The notes: generated by a model not told the origin, from the sequence alone. Positions 1-8,481 are shown, counted from the first letter of the stretch. The stretch: 14,555 nucleotides of DNA from Nitrospinota bacterium (GCA_029937135.1 JAPYQX010000034.1:1-14555); one strand, 5' to 3'. Numbers and translations: made by a program.

Positions 1-516
1 GCCGTGGAGCGCGCCGATGTGGTGCTGATCTCGGGGGGAAGCTCGATGGGGATGCGCGACTATACGGTTGAGGCCATCGATTCTCTTGGGGAGCCGGGGG
101 TGCTCGTCCACGGGATCTCCATCAAGCCGGGCAAGCCCACCATAATCGGCCGCGTTCGGCGCGGGGAAGTCGATAAGGCTGTGGTCGGAATTCCGGGACA
201 CCCGGTTTCGGCTCTGATGATTTTTCACGCGTTCGTCAGGCCCATCCTTCATCAGTTGAGCGGAGAGCGAGACTCGGATCTAGGAGGGGACGCGGGAGTC
301 GCGGCCACCCTCGGGAGAAACCTGCCCTCCGCGCCGGGCAGGGAGGATCTGGTCCGTGTCCGCCTTGAACGGGGGGAGAAGGGAATTGTCGCTCACCCGC
401 TCATGGGCAACTCGGCCATGATTTCGACGATGACGAAAGCTGACGGGTACATTACTATCCCTCTTGAAAACGAAGGACTCAGGGCGGGCGCCGAAGTGTG
501 CGTCACGCTTTACTGA
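1..516 (+). CDS. moeA: Molybdopterin molybdotransferase MoeA, C-terminal part (5' end outside window)
   Basis: MoeA inserts molybdate (or tungstate) into adenylylated molybdopterin in the cytoplasm, the last step of molybdenum-cofactor synthesis. The frame is open from base 1 and ends with TGA at 514-516, so about 171 C-terminal residues of a roughly 400-residue protein are present. The MPT-binding domain shows SGGSSMGMRDY (about residues 11-21 of the fragment), then HGISIKPGKPT and GIPGHPVSA, which are the usual MoeA signatures. The last 70 or so residues are the small C-terminal beta domain (EDLVRVRL...GYITIP). A second moeA follows 26 bases downstream in the same direction, so this is a paralogue pair in one operon. 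The sequence does not show which copy handles Mo and which might handle W. Confidence 0.93.
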   Translation, partial: AVERADVVLISGGSSMGMRDYTVEAIDSLGEPGVLVHGISIKPGKPTIIGRVRRGEVDKAVVGIPGHPVSALMIFHAFVRPILHQLSGERDSDLGGDAGVAATLGRNLPSAPGREDLVRVRLERGEKGIVAHPLMGNSAMISTMTKADGYITIPLENEGLRAGAEVCVTLY

Positions 517-542
517 TTGCGCTGATTGGGGATTCGCAGAAG

Positions 543-2504
543 ATGAGTGATACCGCCCTTCCCCTTTCGGGGAGAAAGATATATCTCGAGAACATCGCCC
601 GGGGGGAAGCGCTCGCGCGCCTGATCGAGAAGGTGGGTCCGGCCGCATCTTTGACTCCCGAGACGGTCCCCGTCGCCGGGGCGCTCGGGCGAATCACGGC
701 GGCCCCCGTTTACGCGGCGATATCGAGCCCGCATTTTCATGCCTCGGCGATGGACGGCTTCGCGATTCGCGCGGAAAAATCCTTCGGCGCCTCGGCGATT
801 GAGCCCCGGGCCCTTGTGATCGGGGTGGATGCTTTTCCCGTCGATACGGGCGATCCGCTCCCCGAGGGAACCGACGCGGTGATCATGGTCGAGTTGGTCA
901 ACGAGATCGATTCCGAGACCATCGAGATCGAGGCGGCGGTCGCCCCCTGGAACCACGTCCGCGTGGCGGGGGAGGACGTGGTCGAGGGCGCGCTCCTGGT
1001 TCCGCCCGGCCACTGGCTCCGGCCCTACGATCTGGGCGGAATCCTCGCGGCGGGGATCACCGGGATATCGGTGCGAAAGCTTCCGGTCGTGGCCATCATC
1101 CCCACGGGTGATGAACTGGTCATGCCGGGTGAGGACCTCAAACCGGGCGATCTGATCGAGTTTAACTCAGTCATCATGTCAGCCCAGATCACTGAGTGGG
1201 GCGGGGAGCCCTATGTCTATCCCATCATTGAGGACCGCCTCGCCGCAATCGAGGAGGCCGTGCGCGACGCTCTTGAGCGGGCGGATATTGTCTTGGTGAA
1301 TGCGGGCTCCTCGGCCGGCCGCGAGGATTTCACTTCGGCCGTTGTGAAAAAGCTCGGAGAGGTTCTCGTCCACGGCGTGGCGATCTTTCCGGGGAAACCG
1401 ACGATTCTGGGCGTGGGCAATTGCGCCTCGGGCCGGGTAAAGCCGCTCATCGGAATTCCCGGCTACCCGGTTTCGGCGGTGCTTGCTCTCCAGGAGTTTG
1501 TCCGCCCGCTGATGGCGCATCTCACAGGTTCTCCCGACCGTGAGTATGAGACCGCCCCTGCCGTGATGAGCCGAAAGAGCGCTTCCCGGCCAGGGATGGA
1601 GGAGTTCCTGCGGGTGAAGCTCGGCGAAGTCGGAGGGCGTCTGATCGCGCTTCCCGCTAAAAGGGGCGCAAGCGTGATTAGCAGCCTCGTCGAGGCTGAC
1701 GGTATGGTCCGAATCCCGCCGAACTCAGAGGGAGTCGAGGCGGGAGAAGAAGTGAGGGTCGAACTCCTCCGCCCGCTCAGCGAGGTGCGAGGCAATATCC
1801 TCATGGCGGGAAGCCATGACAACGCCCTCGATCTCCTGGCGAGCCGGGTGAGGGAGCGGCATCGTGCGGTGAGCCTTTCGACCTCGGCGGTGGGTTCGAT
1901 GGCGGGTCTCATCGCCGTGAAGGGCGGGGAGGCCCATATGGCGGGCAGCCATCTTCTCGACCCAGCCACGGGCGAGTACAACTGGAGCTATATCCGCCGC
2001 TACCTGAAAAGGCGGGAGGTGGTTGTTGTCAATTTTGTCCAGCGAGAGCAGGGAATCTTCCTCCCGCCGGGGAATCCCAAGGGGATCGCCTTGGTTGGGG
2101 ATCTGGCGCGCGATGACATAACCATCGTCAACCGGCAGAGCGGAGCGGGGACCCGCGTTTTGCTGGATCATCTTCTCGCCGAGGCCGGGGTTTCTCCCGC
2201 CAAGGTAAGCGGCTACGGGAGCGTCGAGACGACGCATGTGGCCGTGGCGATGGCCGTCGCTTCCGGGCGGGCGGACGCCGGCCTTGGAATATTCGCCGCC
2301 GCGAAGCTCCTTGGGCTTGAGTTCGTATCGCTGGGTTGGGAGCGGTTTGATTTTGTGTTCCCGGCCGAGTATTGGGAGATTCCCTCCATCCAGAAGCTGA
2401 TCGAGGTACTTCGGGAGCCCTCCTTCGCCGAGAGTGTCGAAGCGCTGGGTGGCTACAAAACAGACTTGACCGGGCGGGTTCTCACCCCGCCCGAGGATTC
2501 TTAA
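543..2504 (+). CDS. moeA: MoeA fused to a C-terminal periplasmic-binding-protein-like domain
   Basis: Residues 1 to about 410 are a complete MoeA: AMDGFAIR near 69-76, DTGDPLPEGTDAVIMVE, VVAIIPTGDELV, NAGSSAGREDF near 253-263, HGVAIFPGKPT and GIPGYPVSA. From about residue 421 (MAGSHDNALDLL) to the end at 653 is a PBP-like domain with AGSHLLD...GEYN, REQGIFLPPGNP, VNRQSGAGTRVLLD and ADAGLGIFAAAK. This arrangement is known for MoeA fusions in archaea and several bacterial lineages. The extra domain resembles molybdate/tungstate-binding folds and lacks a signal peptide, so it should act in the cytoplasm, perhaps in metal delivery or selection (inference). I chose ATG 543 because GGGGA at 528-532 sits 10 bases upstream. 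A GTG at 498 would overlap the previous gene by 19 bases and add 15 residues. moaA follows after 13 bases. Confidence 0.93.
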   Translation: MSDTALPLSGRKIYLENIARGEALARLIEKVGPAASLTPETVPVAGALGRITAAPVYAAISSPHFHASAMDGFAIRAEKSFGASAIEPRALVIGVDAFPVDTGDPLPEGTDAVIMVELVNEIDSETIEIEAAVAPWNHVRVAGEDVVEGALLVPPGHWLRPYDLGGILAAGITGISVRKLPVVAIIPTGDELVMPGEDLKPGDLIEFNSVIMSAQITEWGGEPYVYPIIEDRLAAIEEAVRDALERADIVLVNAGSSAGREDFTSAVVKKLGEVLVHGVAIFPGKPTILGVGNCASGRVKPLIGIPGYPVSAVLALQEFVRPLMAHLTGSPDREYETAPAVMSRKSASRPGMEEFLRVKLGEVGGRLIALPAKRGASVISSLVEADGMVRIPPNSEGVEAGEEVRVELLRPLSEVRGNILMAGSHDNALDLLASRVRERHRAVSLSTSAVGSMAGLIAVKGGEAHMAGSHLLDPATGEYNWSYIRRYLKRREVVVVNFVQREQGIFLPPGNPKGIALVGDLARDDITIVNRQSGAGTRVLLDHLLAEAGVSPAKVSGYGSVETTHVAVAMAVASGRADAGLGIFAAAKLLGLEFVSLGWERFDFVFPAEYWEIPSIQKLIEVLREPSFAESVEALGGYKTDLTGRVLTPPEDS

Positions 2505-2517
2505 CGGGAGTGATTGA

Positions 2518-3501
2518 ATGCCACTCATGGACAACTACGGACGGGCGCACGACGATCTGCGGATCTCGGTGACCGACCGGTGCAATTTCAGATGTTTTTA
2601 CTGCATGCCCGAAGAGGGAATGAATTTTCTTCCGCAAGAGGAAATCCTCACCTACGAGGAGGTGGCCCGGGTTGTCCGGATCACGACCGAGCTTGGGTTC
2701 ACGAGCTACCACCTGACCGGGGGAGAGCCTCTGGTGAGAAAGGACCTGGATGTCCTCATCCGCAAGATGCTCGAAATCCAGCCGGACATGGATCTGGCGC
2801 TGACCACGAACGGGGTGTTCCTTCCCGAGATGGCGAAGCGGCTCTACGGCGCCGGGCTCCGCCGGGTGAACATCAGCCTCGATTCGCTCGATGAGAGCAA
2901 GTTCCTGCTGATGACGCGCCGCAACCTCCTCGGCCAGGTGATGGAGGGAATCGAGGCGGCTGTGGAGGCAGGTTTCAGCCCGATCAAGATCAACGCGGTG
3001 GCGATTAAAAATCTGACGGAAGAGGAACTCCCCCGGTTCGCCAGGTGGGCGCGCGAAACGGGCCATATTGTGCGCTTCATCGAGTACATGCCGCTCGATG
3101 CTGATAAAACCTGGGACCGCGGGAAAGTGATGAGCGCCGAGGAGATTCTCGCGGGTCTGTCGTCCGAGGGCGAGCTTGAACTCGTTGACGGTAATCCTTC
3201 CGACCCTGCGACGCGCTACCGCTACAAGGACGGAAAAGGGGAGGTGGGCGTCATCGCTTCGGTGACCCGGCCGTTTTGTGAGGACTGCAACCGTATCCGT
3301 CTGACGGCGGAGGGAGAGATCCGGACCTGTCTTTTCTCTACCGTTGAGCACAACATCAAGTCCCTGCTTCGGGGTGAGGCTTCAGACGATGAGATAAAAG
3401 AATGGCTCGCCGAGGTCGTCCGGACAAAAACGCCCGGCCACCTCATCGGGCAAAAGGAATTCGTCCAACCCGACCGGACGATGAGTTCGATAGGCGGATG
3501 A
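2518..3501 (+). CDS. moaA: GTP 3',8-cyclase MoaA
   Basis: MoaA is the radical-SAM enzyme that rearranges GTP to 3',8-cyclo-7,8-dihydro-GTP, the first step of molybdopterin synthesis. The 327-residue length is normal. The SAM cluster motif is CNFRCFYC with Cys22, Cys26 and Cys29. The SAM-binding GGEP occurs in TGGEPLVRKD. The second, GTP-binding iron-sulfur cluster is ligated by Cys254, Cys257 and Cys271 (CEDCNRIRLT...RTC). The protein ends in the conserved Gly-Gly tail (SSIGG) needed for activity in the family. The start ATG at 2518 is preceded by CGGGAG at 2505-2510. The gap to the upstream moeA fusion is 13 bases, so the three Mo-cofactor genes are very probably cotranscribed. No terminator with a run of T is obvious right after the stop. 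Confidence 0.97.
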   Translation: MPLMDNYGRAHDDLRISVTDRCNFRCFYCMPEEGMNFLPQEEILTYEEVARVVRITTELGFTSYHLTGGEPLVRKDLDVLIRKMLEIQPDMDLALTTNGVFLPEMAKRLYGAGLRRVNISLDSLDESKFLLMTRRNLLGQVMEGIEAAVEAGFSPIKINAVAIKNLTEEELPRFARWARETGHIVRFIEYMPLDADKTWDRGKVMSAEEILAGLSSEGELELVDGNPSDPATRYRYKDGKGEVGVIASVTRPFCEDCNRIRLTAEGEIRTCLFSTVEHNIKSLLRGEASDDEIKEWLAEVVRTKTPGHLIGQKEFVQPDRTMSSIGG

Positions 3502-3532
3502 AGCTTTTTTATGCTGGATTATTTCTCCTTTT

Positions 3533-3565
3533 TTTGAAATGAAATCACAAATTTGAAATGAAATC
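3533..3565. repeat. Tandem direct repeat, two copies of a 14-mer
   Basis: The 14-mer TTTGAAATGAAATC occurs at 3533-3546 and again at 3552-3565, a period of 19 bases. It lies in the AT-rich spacer between moaA and the efflux operon. A twofold direct repeat of this length could be a regulator-binding site (inference); no function is shown. Confidence 0.6.
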
Positions 3566-3599
3566 TCATAAATGGAACCTTCCTCGTCTGAATTTCAAT

Positions 3600-3612
3600 A
3601 AGATCATATCTT
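3600..3612. promoter_or_regulatory. Short palindrome, candidate operator
   Basis: AAGAT-CAT-ATCTT is a perfect inverted repeat with 5-base arms and a 3-base spacer, upstream of the efflux operon. It is short enough to arise by chance in AT-rich DNA. Its clustering with the neighbouring repeat and the long inverted repeat at 3620-3650 is the only support for a regulatory role. Confidence 0.25.
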
Positions 3613-3619
3613 TTGCTGG

Positions 3620-3650
3620 TTTTCCTTTACTAAATGGTAGAAAAGGAAAA
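3620..3650. promoter_or_regulatory. 31-base inverted repeat, candidate operator or hairpin
   Basis: The arms TTTTCCTTT (3620-3628) and AAAGGAAAA (3642-3650) are perfectly complementary. Pairing resumes after one A-A mismatch, giving 12 of 13 pairs around the loop AATGG. No T run follows on the plus strand, so it is not a normal terminator. Its place 87 bases before the adaptor gene suits an operator for a dimeric repressor controlling the pump (inference). No regulator gene is next to it in the window. Confidence 0.4.
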
Positions 3651-3690
3651 GTAATCAGCTTCGGAATTATTGGCCGGATATGGTAAGTCA

Positions 3691-3717
3691 TTGAAATTAA
3701 ATACTTGAGGGGATACT
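3691..3717 (+). promoter_or_regulatory. Weak sigma70-like promoter candidate for the efflux operon
   Basis: TTGAAA at 3691-3696 (5 of 6 to the -35 consensus) and GATACT at 3712-3717 (4 of 6 to the -10 consensus) are separated by 15 bases, shorter than the usual 17. The leader would be very short, with GGAG at 3728-3731. This is the best match seen in the spacer but it is not convincing. Confidence 0.25.
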
Positions 3718-3736
3718 GCGTGCCGCTGGAGAATAT

Positions 3737-5335
3737 TTGAGCGCTATGCCTGAACCACTTCGTATTATGCGGGGCTGGAAGTATCGTCCCTGCGTCCATC
3801 CTGTCCGGCGGATTTTGACTCGCCTTTTTTCCGTTTTTTCACTGGTCGTTTTCATAACGGTTTGCCTGGCTCCCTCTGCCGATGCCCACGGCCACCGGCG
3901 CCGCCGCAGGTCGATCCTTCCGGTTCGGGTGCAGGAGACCTCACTGGGGCGGATTGGCCGCGGCGTTAATTCGACCGGAACGATTTATCCCATGAGTGAA
4001 GTAAAACTGATGTCCCGGGCGGAAGGCCAGGTCATCGAAGTCAAGGTGCGCGAGGGGGACCAACTCCTGAAGGGTCAGGAACTTGCTACACTCGACTCCG
4101 CCATTCACCGGATTCAACTGGCGCTGGCCGAAAGCGAGATGGCCGCCGTGCGCGCCCGTCTCAAGAAGCTCAAGGCCGGGTATCGCCCCCAGGAGATCGC
4201 CGCCGCTGCCGCCGGTGTGGCACAGGTTCGTGCCTCGCTCAAGCGATCGGAGGCTGAGCTTGTGGGCGCCGAGGCCAGGCTCAAGGAAGCCGAGGCCAAT
4301 GCCCAGGCGCTTGAGGCCATGTTCAAGCGTGGGGTGATCAGCCGCCAGGATTGGCTCAAGGTTTCGACCGAGGCCCTGCGCGCCCGCGCCGATATCGCCG
4401 AGCGAAGAGCCCGCCTCGGGGAAGACGAGGCGCGCATCAACGTAGCCGAGGCTGGGCTCAAGTTGAAGCGCCTCGGAAACCGCGCCGAAGACATCGAAGC
4501 CGCATATGCCGAGGAGCAGCAGGCGCTTCAAAAGGTGCGCCTGCTATGGACCCAGCTCGATTATTTCAAGATTCAAACGCCGATTTCAGGTGTCGTCATC
4601 GAGCGGAAGGTGGAGCCCGGGGATCTGGCGGCGAACCGCACTCATCTCTTTACTATTGCTCAGATCAACAGGCTCCGGGTTCGGACACGGGTGAGCGAGT
4701 TGGCTCTCACACGCCTGAAAAAGGGACAAAACGCGCGGATTGAGCTTGACGCCTATCGGGGCCGGGTTTTCAATGGAAAACTTACCCGAATTTTTCCGAG
4801 TGTCGATCCCCGCTCCCGGCAAGTCATTGTCGAGGTGGAGCTGGACAACAAAAATCGCTTGCTTCGCCCCGGTCTTCTCGCCCGGGTGAAGTTCGAGGCT
4901 TGGCTTGGCCGCGAGGCGATCAACCTTCCTGTTCATGCCGTGGTCTGGGACGGGAACACCGAGCGAAAATTGGGTTATGTTTTCGTCATCCAGCGTTTCA
5001 AGGGTAAAAGAAGAAAGGGCGCTTCTGGCAAGGCCCGTCCGGGCGTGGCCCGCAGTGGACCCCCGCAGCAGGGCGGCGAGAAACGGCCGAAGGCGGTGGC
5101 GGGTACCGCGGAGGCGAAAGAGCGCGGTCCGGGCGAGAAGGGAAAAAACGCCCACCGGGGCCGGAAGGGCCGCGGTAAGGGACCGCGTTTCATGGCGGTC
5201 AAGCGCGAGGTCAAACTCGGAGAGATGGTGGGCGGCCAGATTGAGATTCTCGAGGGGCTCAAGGTGGGTGAGAAAGTCATCGTCAGTGCGACTGGCCAGC
5301 TCAAGGACGGCAAACCCATCCGGATAGTCAGGTAG
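3737..5335 (+). CDS. RND efflux periplasmic adaptor (membrane fusion protein) with basic insert
   Basis: This protein links an inner-membrane RND pump to an outer-membrane channel. A basic stretch and hydrophobic segment (about residues 24-50, ending SADA) form a signal peptide. Then come a beta-barrel strand (GVNSTGTIYP), a lipoyl-like half (SRAEGQVIEVKVREGDQL), a long Ala/Glu/Arg-rich coiled-coil hairpin (about 110-270), the second lipoyl half (IQTPISGVVIERKVEPGD), the beta-barrel and a membrane-proximal domain (EILEGLKVGEKVIVSATGQL). At 532 residues it is longer than the usual 370-420. Part of the excess is a Lys/Arg/Gly-rich low-complexity stretch at about residues 422-482. The start is uncertain: TTG 3737 has GGAG at 3728-3731 five bases upstream, while ATG 3746 lies 14 bases from it. 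The pump gene follows after 11 bases. Confidence 0.92.
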   Translation: MSAMPEPLRIMRGWKYRPCVHPVRRILTRLFSVFSLVVFITVCLAPSADAHGHRRRRRSILPVRVQETSLGRIGRGVNSTGTIYPMSEVKLMSRAEGQVIEVKVREGDQLLKGQELATLDSAIHRIQLALAESEMAAVRARLKKLKAGYRPQEIAAAAAGVAQVRASLKRSEAELVGAEARLKEAEANAQALEAMFKRGVISRQDWLKVSTEALRARADIAERRARLGEDEARINVAEAGLKLKRLGNRAEDIEAAYAEEQQALQKVRLLWTQLDYFKIQTPISGVVIERKVEPGDLAANRTHLFTIAQINRLRVRTRVSELALTRLKKGQNARIELDAYRGRVFNGKLTRIFPSVDPRSRQVIVEVELDNKNRLLRPGLLARVKFEAWLGREAINLPVHAVVWDGNTERKLGYVFVIQRFKGKRRKGASGKARPGVARSGPPQQGGEKRPKAVAGTAEAKERGPGEKGKNAHRGRKGRGKGPRFMAVKREVKLGEMVGGQIEILEGLKVGEKVIVSATGQLKDGKPIRIVR

Positions 5336-5346
5336 AGGGATAAGTC

Positions 5347-8300
5347 ATGTCGCTCAGCCGGCTATGCATCCGAAGGCCTATCGGGACCATCATGGGTGTG
5401 ATTTGCGCCCTCGTTTTGGGCAGTTTCGCCCTGACGCGCATTCCGGTGGATTTCTTGCCCCGAATCGTCTACCCACGGATATTCATCGGAATCGACTTCG
5501 AGGGCGCCGACCCCCAGGTGGTCGAGGAGCAGGTGACCAAGGTAGTCGAGCGCGAACTCGCCACCACGCAGGGGCTTGTCCGAATATTCTCGATCAGCCG
5601 CGAAGGCGCGGCGCGGCTCTGGCTGTTCTTCGACTTCAAGCGCGATATCGATCTGGCGCTTCAGGACGCCATTACCAAGTTTAACGTCGCCCGCCGCAAC
5701 CTTCCCGACGAGATACAGGCCCAGCTTCAAAACACCCGCATATTCAAATCCGATCCCGCCCAGGTGCCAATCATTGAATACGCCCTTTCCTCGAAATCCC
5801 TGAAAGGCCCCGAGCTTCAGACCTGGGCGAGGAAAGTGCTGATACCTCAGCTCATGATCGTTCCGGGAATCGCTTCGGTCGAGGCTTTTGGAGGGCAGGC
5901 CGAGGAGATTCAGGTTCTCGTTGATTTCCCCCGGATGCAGGGATTGGGTTTGAGCCTTCCCAGTGTTTTGCGGCGCATGCGCTCCGATAACATGGACCTT
6001 GCGGCCGGACGGGTGACGACGGCGGGCCGCGAATATTCCAGCCGGACCTCGGGCAAGCTCCACTCACCCGAGGAGCTCAATAACCTGATCTTCCCGATCC
6101 CGGATGGGCGGCGGGTGTATCTCCGGGATTTCGCCAAGGTAATAGACAAGGGCAGGGAGCGGCGAATTTTCGTCTGGCTGAACGGGGAGGAGAGCATCAA
6201 GGTTGTTGCCCTCAAGCAGCCCGACGCCAATACGATCTCCGTGGTGGATGGTCTGACCGCACGGATGGATTTTTTGAAGCGGTACGGAATAGTTCCTTCC
6301 GATATAAACCTCACTCCAATCTCGGACCAGAGCTTTTTTATCCGGGCATCGATAAAAAATGTTCTGACTTCCGCGCTCGTTGGCGGATTGTTGGCCATCA
6401 TTGTGGTGGTCCTGTTCCTCGGAAGCCTGCGCCGCACCTTCATCATCGGACTTGCGATCCCGGTGGCCTCGGTGTTCACCTTTTTCCTCATGTGGATGTT
6501 CGGCTTTACGTTCAATATTTTCAGCCTCGGGGGAGTTGCCCTTGGTGTCGGCATGCTCGTCGATAACGCCATTGTCATGCTTGAGAACATCTCCCGGCAT
6601 CAGGACATGGGAGAAGATTCGGTCGTTGCGGCCGAGGCCGGCGCGAAAGAGGTGGAGGCCCCCATGATTGCCTCGACCCTGACCAACGTGGCGGCTGTGG
6701 TTCCCTTCCTTCTTGTATCGGGTTATGTCGCTCTTCTTTTCCGGGAGCTGATTCTGACCATTACGTTCGCTTTTATATGCAGCCTGTTCATCGGCCTCAC
6801 CGTGGTGGCCATGCTCTCGGCCCGGATGCTCCAGTTGCCGATGACGAGCGGCCTCAGCCGCTTTCCGCTGTTTCGGTTCTTTGCCTGGTTCGTGGAAAAA
6901 GTCATCGTGGCTTACCGGGCCGTTTTGAGGCCGGTCCTGCGGGTGCGCTGGCTGGTGATTGTCGTGGCGCTGGCGCTTTGCTCGAGCGCTTATTTGCTGA
7001 TGGACCAGCTTGGAAACGAACTGCTCCCCAAGGTGGACGACGGCCGCGTCACGGTGGATATCCGCTTCTCGCCGGGGGGGAAACTCGAGTACACCAAGGA
7101 AGTAACCCGGCGGGTTCACGACATGCTTCTCAAGGACCTGGAGGTGGACAAGGTTTTCGCCACGGCGGGGGGGCGCCTCTTCGGGCGGAATTTCTCAGCG
7201 TCGGCTTCAAGGGGACGGATCGCAGTGAACCTTAAACAGGGGGTCAGCGTATTCGCCTATGTGCGGAAGCTCAGGCCCCGGCTTTCCCAGCTCGAATATC
7301 CGGACGCGCGAATATACGCCTACAAGAGCCGTGTCCGGGGGCTCAGAACCTCCAACAACCGGCACAATAAGAGCTTCTCGCTCGGGGTCCGCGGGGAGGA
7401 TCTCACTGTTCTCAACCAACTTGCCGAGGAGCTGGTGGACCGCCTTCAGGGGGTACCCGGTCTTAATAATGTTCAGATGAACGAGGGCAAGCCCCGTCCG
7501 GAATTTCACATCAAGATCAACCGTGAGCGGGCCGCCGAACTGGGTCTCTCGGTCGAGGAGGTTGGCCAAACGGTGAGCACGGCCATCGACGGCTCGGTGG
7601 CCACCTACCTGAACCGGGAGGATATTCGGGTTCCGGTTCGCGTGAAAATATCGGATACCGAAATTAACAGCGAGGAGGATCTGGAAAATCTGCCGCTCTT
7701 CCCCGTTGGGCGCGAGCCCACCCGCCTGAGCCACGTTGCGGAGGTGCGCTACGGCACGGGCAGTTCCGTCATCGTCAGGACGGACCAGAACCGGATTGTT
7801 CAGGTTACAGGCGATATCCAGGACCGTTCGCTGGGAGATGTGAGCCGGGATGTGCGTGCGCGTCTCGCCGGTATGAAGATTCCGCGCGGCTACTTTATCC
7901 TTCCCGGCGACGACGAGGAGAATTTAAAGAAATCGAACCGCGAGCTATTGATTTTGGCGCTCCTTTCCATTTTCCTGGTCTATGTCGTCATGGCCGTCCA
8001 GTACGACTCGCTGATCAACCCCTTCGTTATTATTTTCGCCATTCCGCCCGCTCTCTCGGGCGCCCTCTACGGGCTCTACCTCACCGGCACGTCGTTCGGC
8101 TCAACGGTCCTGATTGGTTTGATCCTTCTGGTAGGAATCGTCGTAAATAACTCGATTGTCATGGTGGACTACATCGAGCGGCTGAGGGGAGACGGGAGAG
8201 AAATGTATGATGCCATCGTCGAAGGCGCCTCGACCCGGTTGCGCCCCATTCTGATGACCACATTGACGACGGTATGCGCTCTCTTCCCGCTGGCGCTGGG

Positions 8301-8481
8301 CTGGGGGCAGGGTTCCGAAATGCTCAAGCCGCTGGGCGTCGTCGTGATGAGCGGTCTTTCAATCTCTACGCTATTTACGCTGTTTCTGGTGCCCTGCATC
8401 TATGTGGTGGGACAAAATCTCGTCGCCATGCTTCGATCCCTGGTAGGCATGCCGCCGAGGCATGCCTCCGCCTCCCGGTAG
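5347..8481 (+). CDS. RND (HAE1-type) efflux pump inner-membrane subunit
   Basis: This 1044-residue protein has the full AcrB-like plan: an N-terminal membrane helix (RRPIGTIMGVICALVLGSFA), a large periplasmic domain, a helix bundle from about residue 335, a second periplasmic domain from about 555, and a final helix bundle from about 865. It should use the proton gradient to export hydrophobic or amphiphilic compounds together with the adaptor upstream. The helix-4 motif is GMLVDNAIVMLENI: Asp406-Asn407 replaces the Asp-Asp pair of AcrB. In helix 10, GIVVNNSIVMVDYI has Asn934 where AcrB has its essential Lys. This DN/NN pattern is, as far as I recall, shared by a large branch of the family and need not mean inactivity. 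The substrate cannot be read from the sequence. AGGGA at 5336-5340 is the ribosome site. No TolC-like gene is seen nearby. Confidence 0.95.
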   Translation: MSLSRLCIRRPIGTIMGVICALVLGSFALTRIPVDFLPRIVYPRIFIGIDFEGADPQVVEEQVTKVVERELATTQGLVRIFSISREGAARLWLFFDFKRDIDLALQDAITKFNVARRNLPDEIQAQLQNTRIFKSDPAQVPIIEYALSSKSLKGPELQTWARKVLIPQLMIVPGIASVEAFGGQAEEIQVLVDFPRMQGLGLSLPSVLRRMRSDNMDLAAGRVTTAGREYSSRTSGKLHSPEELNNLIFPIPDGRRVYLRDFAKVIDKGRERRIFVWLNGEESIKVVALKQPDANTISVVDGLTARMDFLKRYGIVPSDINLTPISDQSFFIRASIKNVLTSALVGGLLAIIVVVLFLGSLRRTFIIGLAIPVASVFTFFLMWMFGFTFNIFSLGGVALGVGMLVDNAIVMLENISRHQDMGEDSVVAAEAGAKEVEAPMIASTLTNVAAVVPFLLVSGYVALLFRELILTITFAFICSLFIGLTVVAMLSARMLQLPMTSGLSRFPLFRFFAWFVEKVIVAYRAVLRPVLRVRWLVIVVALALCSSAYLLMDQLGNELLPKVDDGRVTVDIRFSPGGKLEYTKEVTRRVHDMLLKDLEVDKVFATAGGRLFGRNFSASASRGRIAVNLKQGVSVFAYVRKLRPRLSQLEYPDARIYAYKSRVRGLRTSNNRHNKSFSLGVRGEDLTVLNQLAEELVDRLQGVPGLNNVQMNEGKPRPEFHIKINRERAAELGLSVEEVGQTVSTAIDGSVATYLNREDIRVPVRVKISDTEINSEEDLENLPLFPVGREPTRLSHVAEVRYGTGSSVIVRTDQNRIVQVTGDIQDRSLGDVSRDVRARLAGMKIPRGYFILPGDDEENLKKSNRELLILALLSIFLVYVVMAVQYDSLINPFVIIFAIPPALSGALYGLYLTGTSFGSTVLIGLILLVGIVVNNSIVMVDYIERLRGDGREMYDAIVEGASTRLRPILMTTLTTVCALFPLALGWGQGSEMLKPLGVVVMSGLSISTLFTLFLVPCIYVVGQNLVAMLRSLVGMPPRHASASR
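8445..8467 (+). other. Perfect 9-bp hairpin at the 3' end of the pump gene
   Basis: AGGCATGCC (8445-8453) and GGCATGCCT (8459-8467) are exact reverse complements around a 5-base loop, overlapping the last codons of the pump gene. No T run follows, so it is not a classical intrinsic terminator. It could slow 3' exonuclease decay or help a Rho-dependent stop (inference). Confidence 0.4.

Noticed and set aside
2480..2530. Molybdenum-cofactor riboswitch before moaA
   Set aside because: Only 13 bases separate moaA from the upstream gene, so there is no room for one.
1725..3351. Long minus-strand open frames opposite moeA and moaA (269 and 289 codons)
   Set aside because: They show His/Arg/Gly-rich shadow composition with no motif, and they overlap certain genes.
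3566..3799. Minus-strand frame of 77 codons in the AT-rich spacer
   Set aside because: It has no ribosome site or motif and overlaps the repeats and the adaptor start. It looks like a chance open frame.
6064..7119. Long minus-strand open frame of 351 codons opposite the RND pump gene
   Set aside because: It is a shadow of a GC-rich coding frame: no ribosome site and no recognisable domain. The plus-strand protein is unmistakable.
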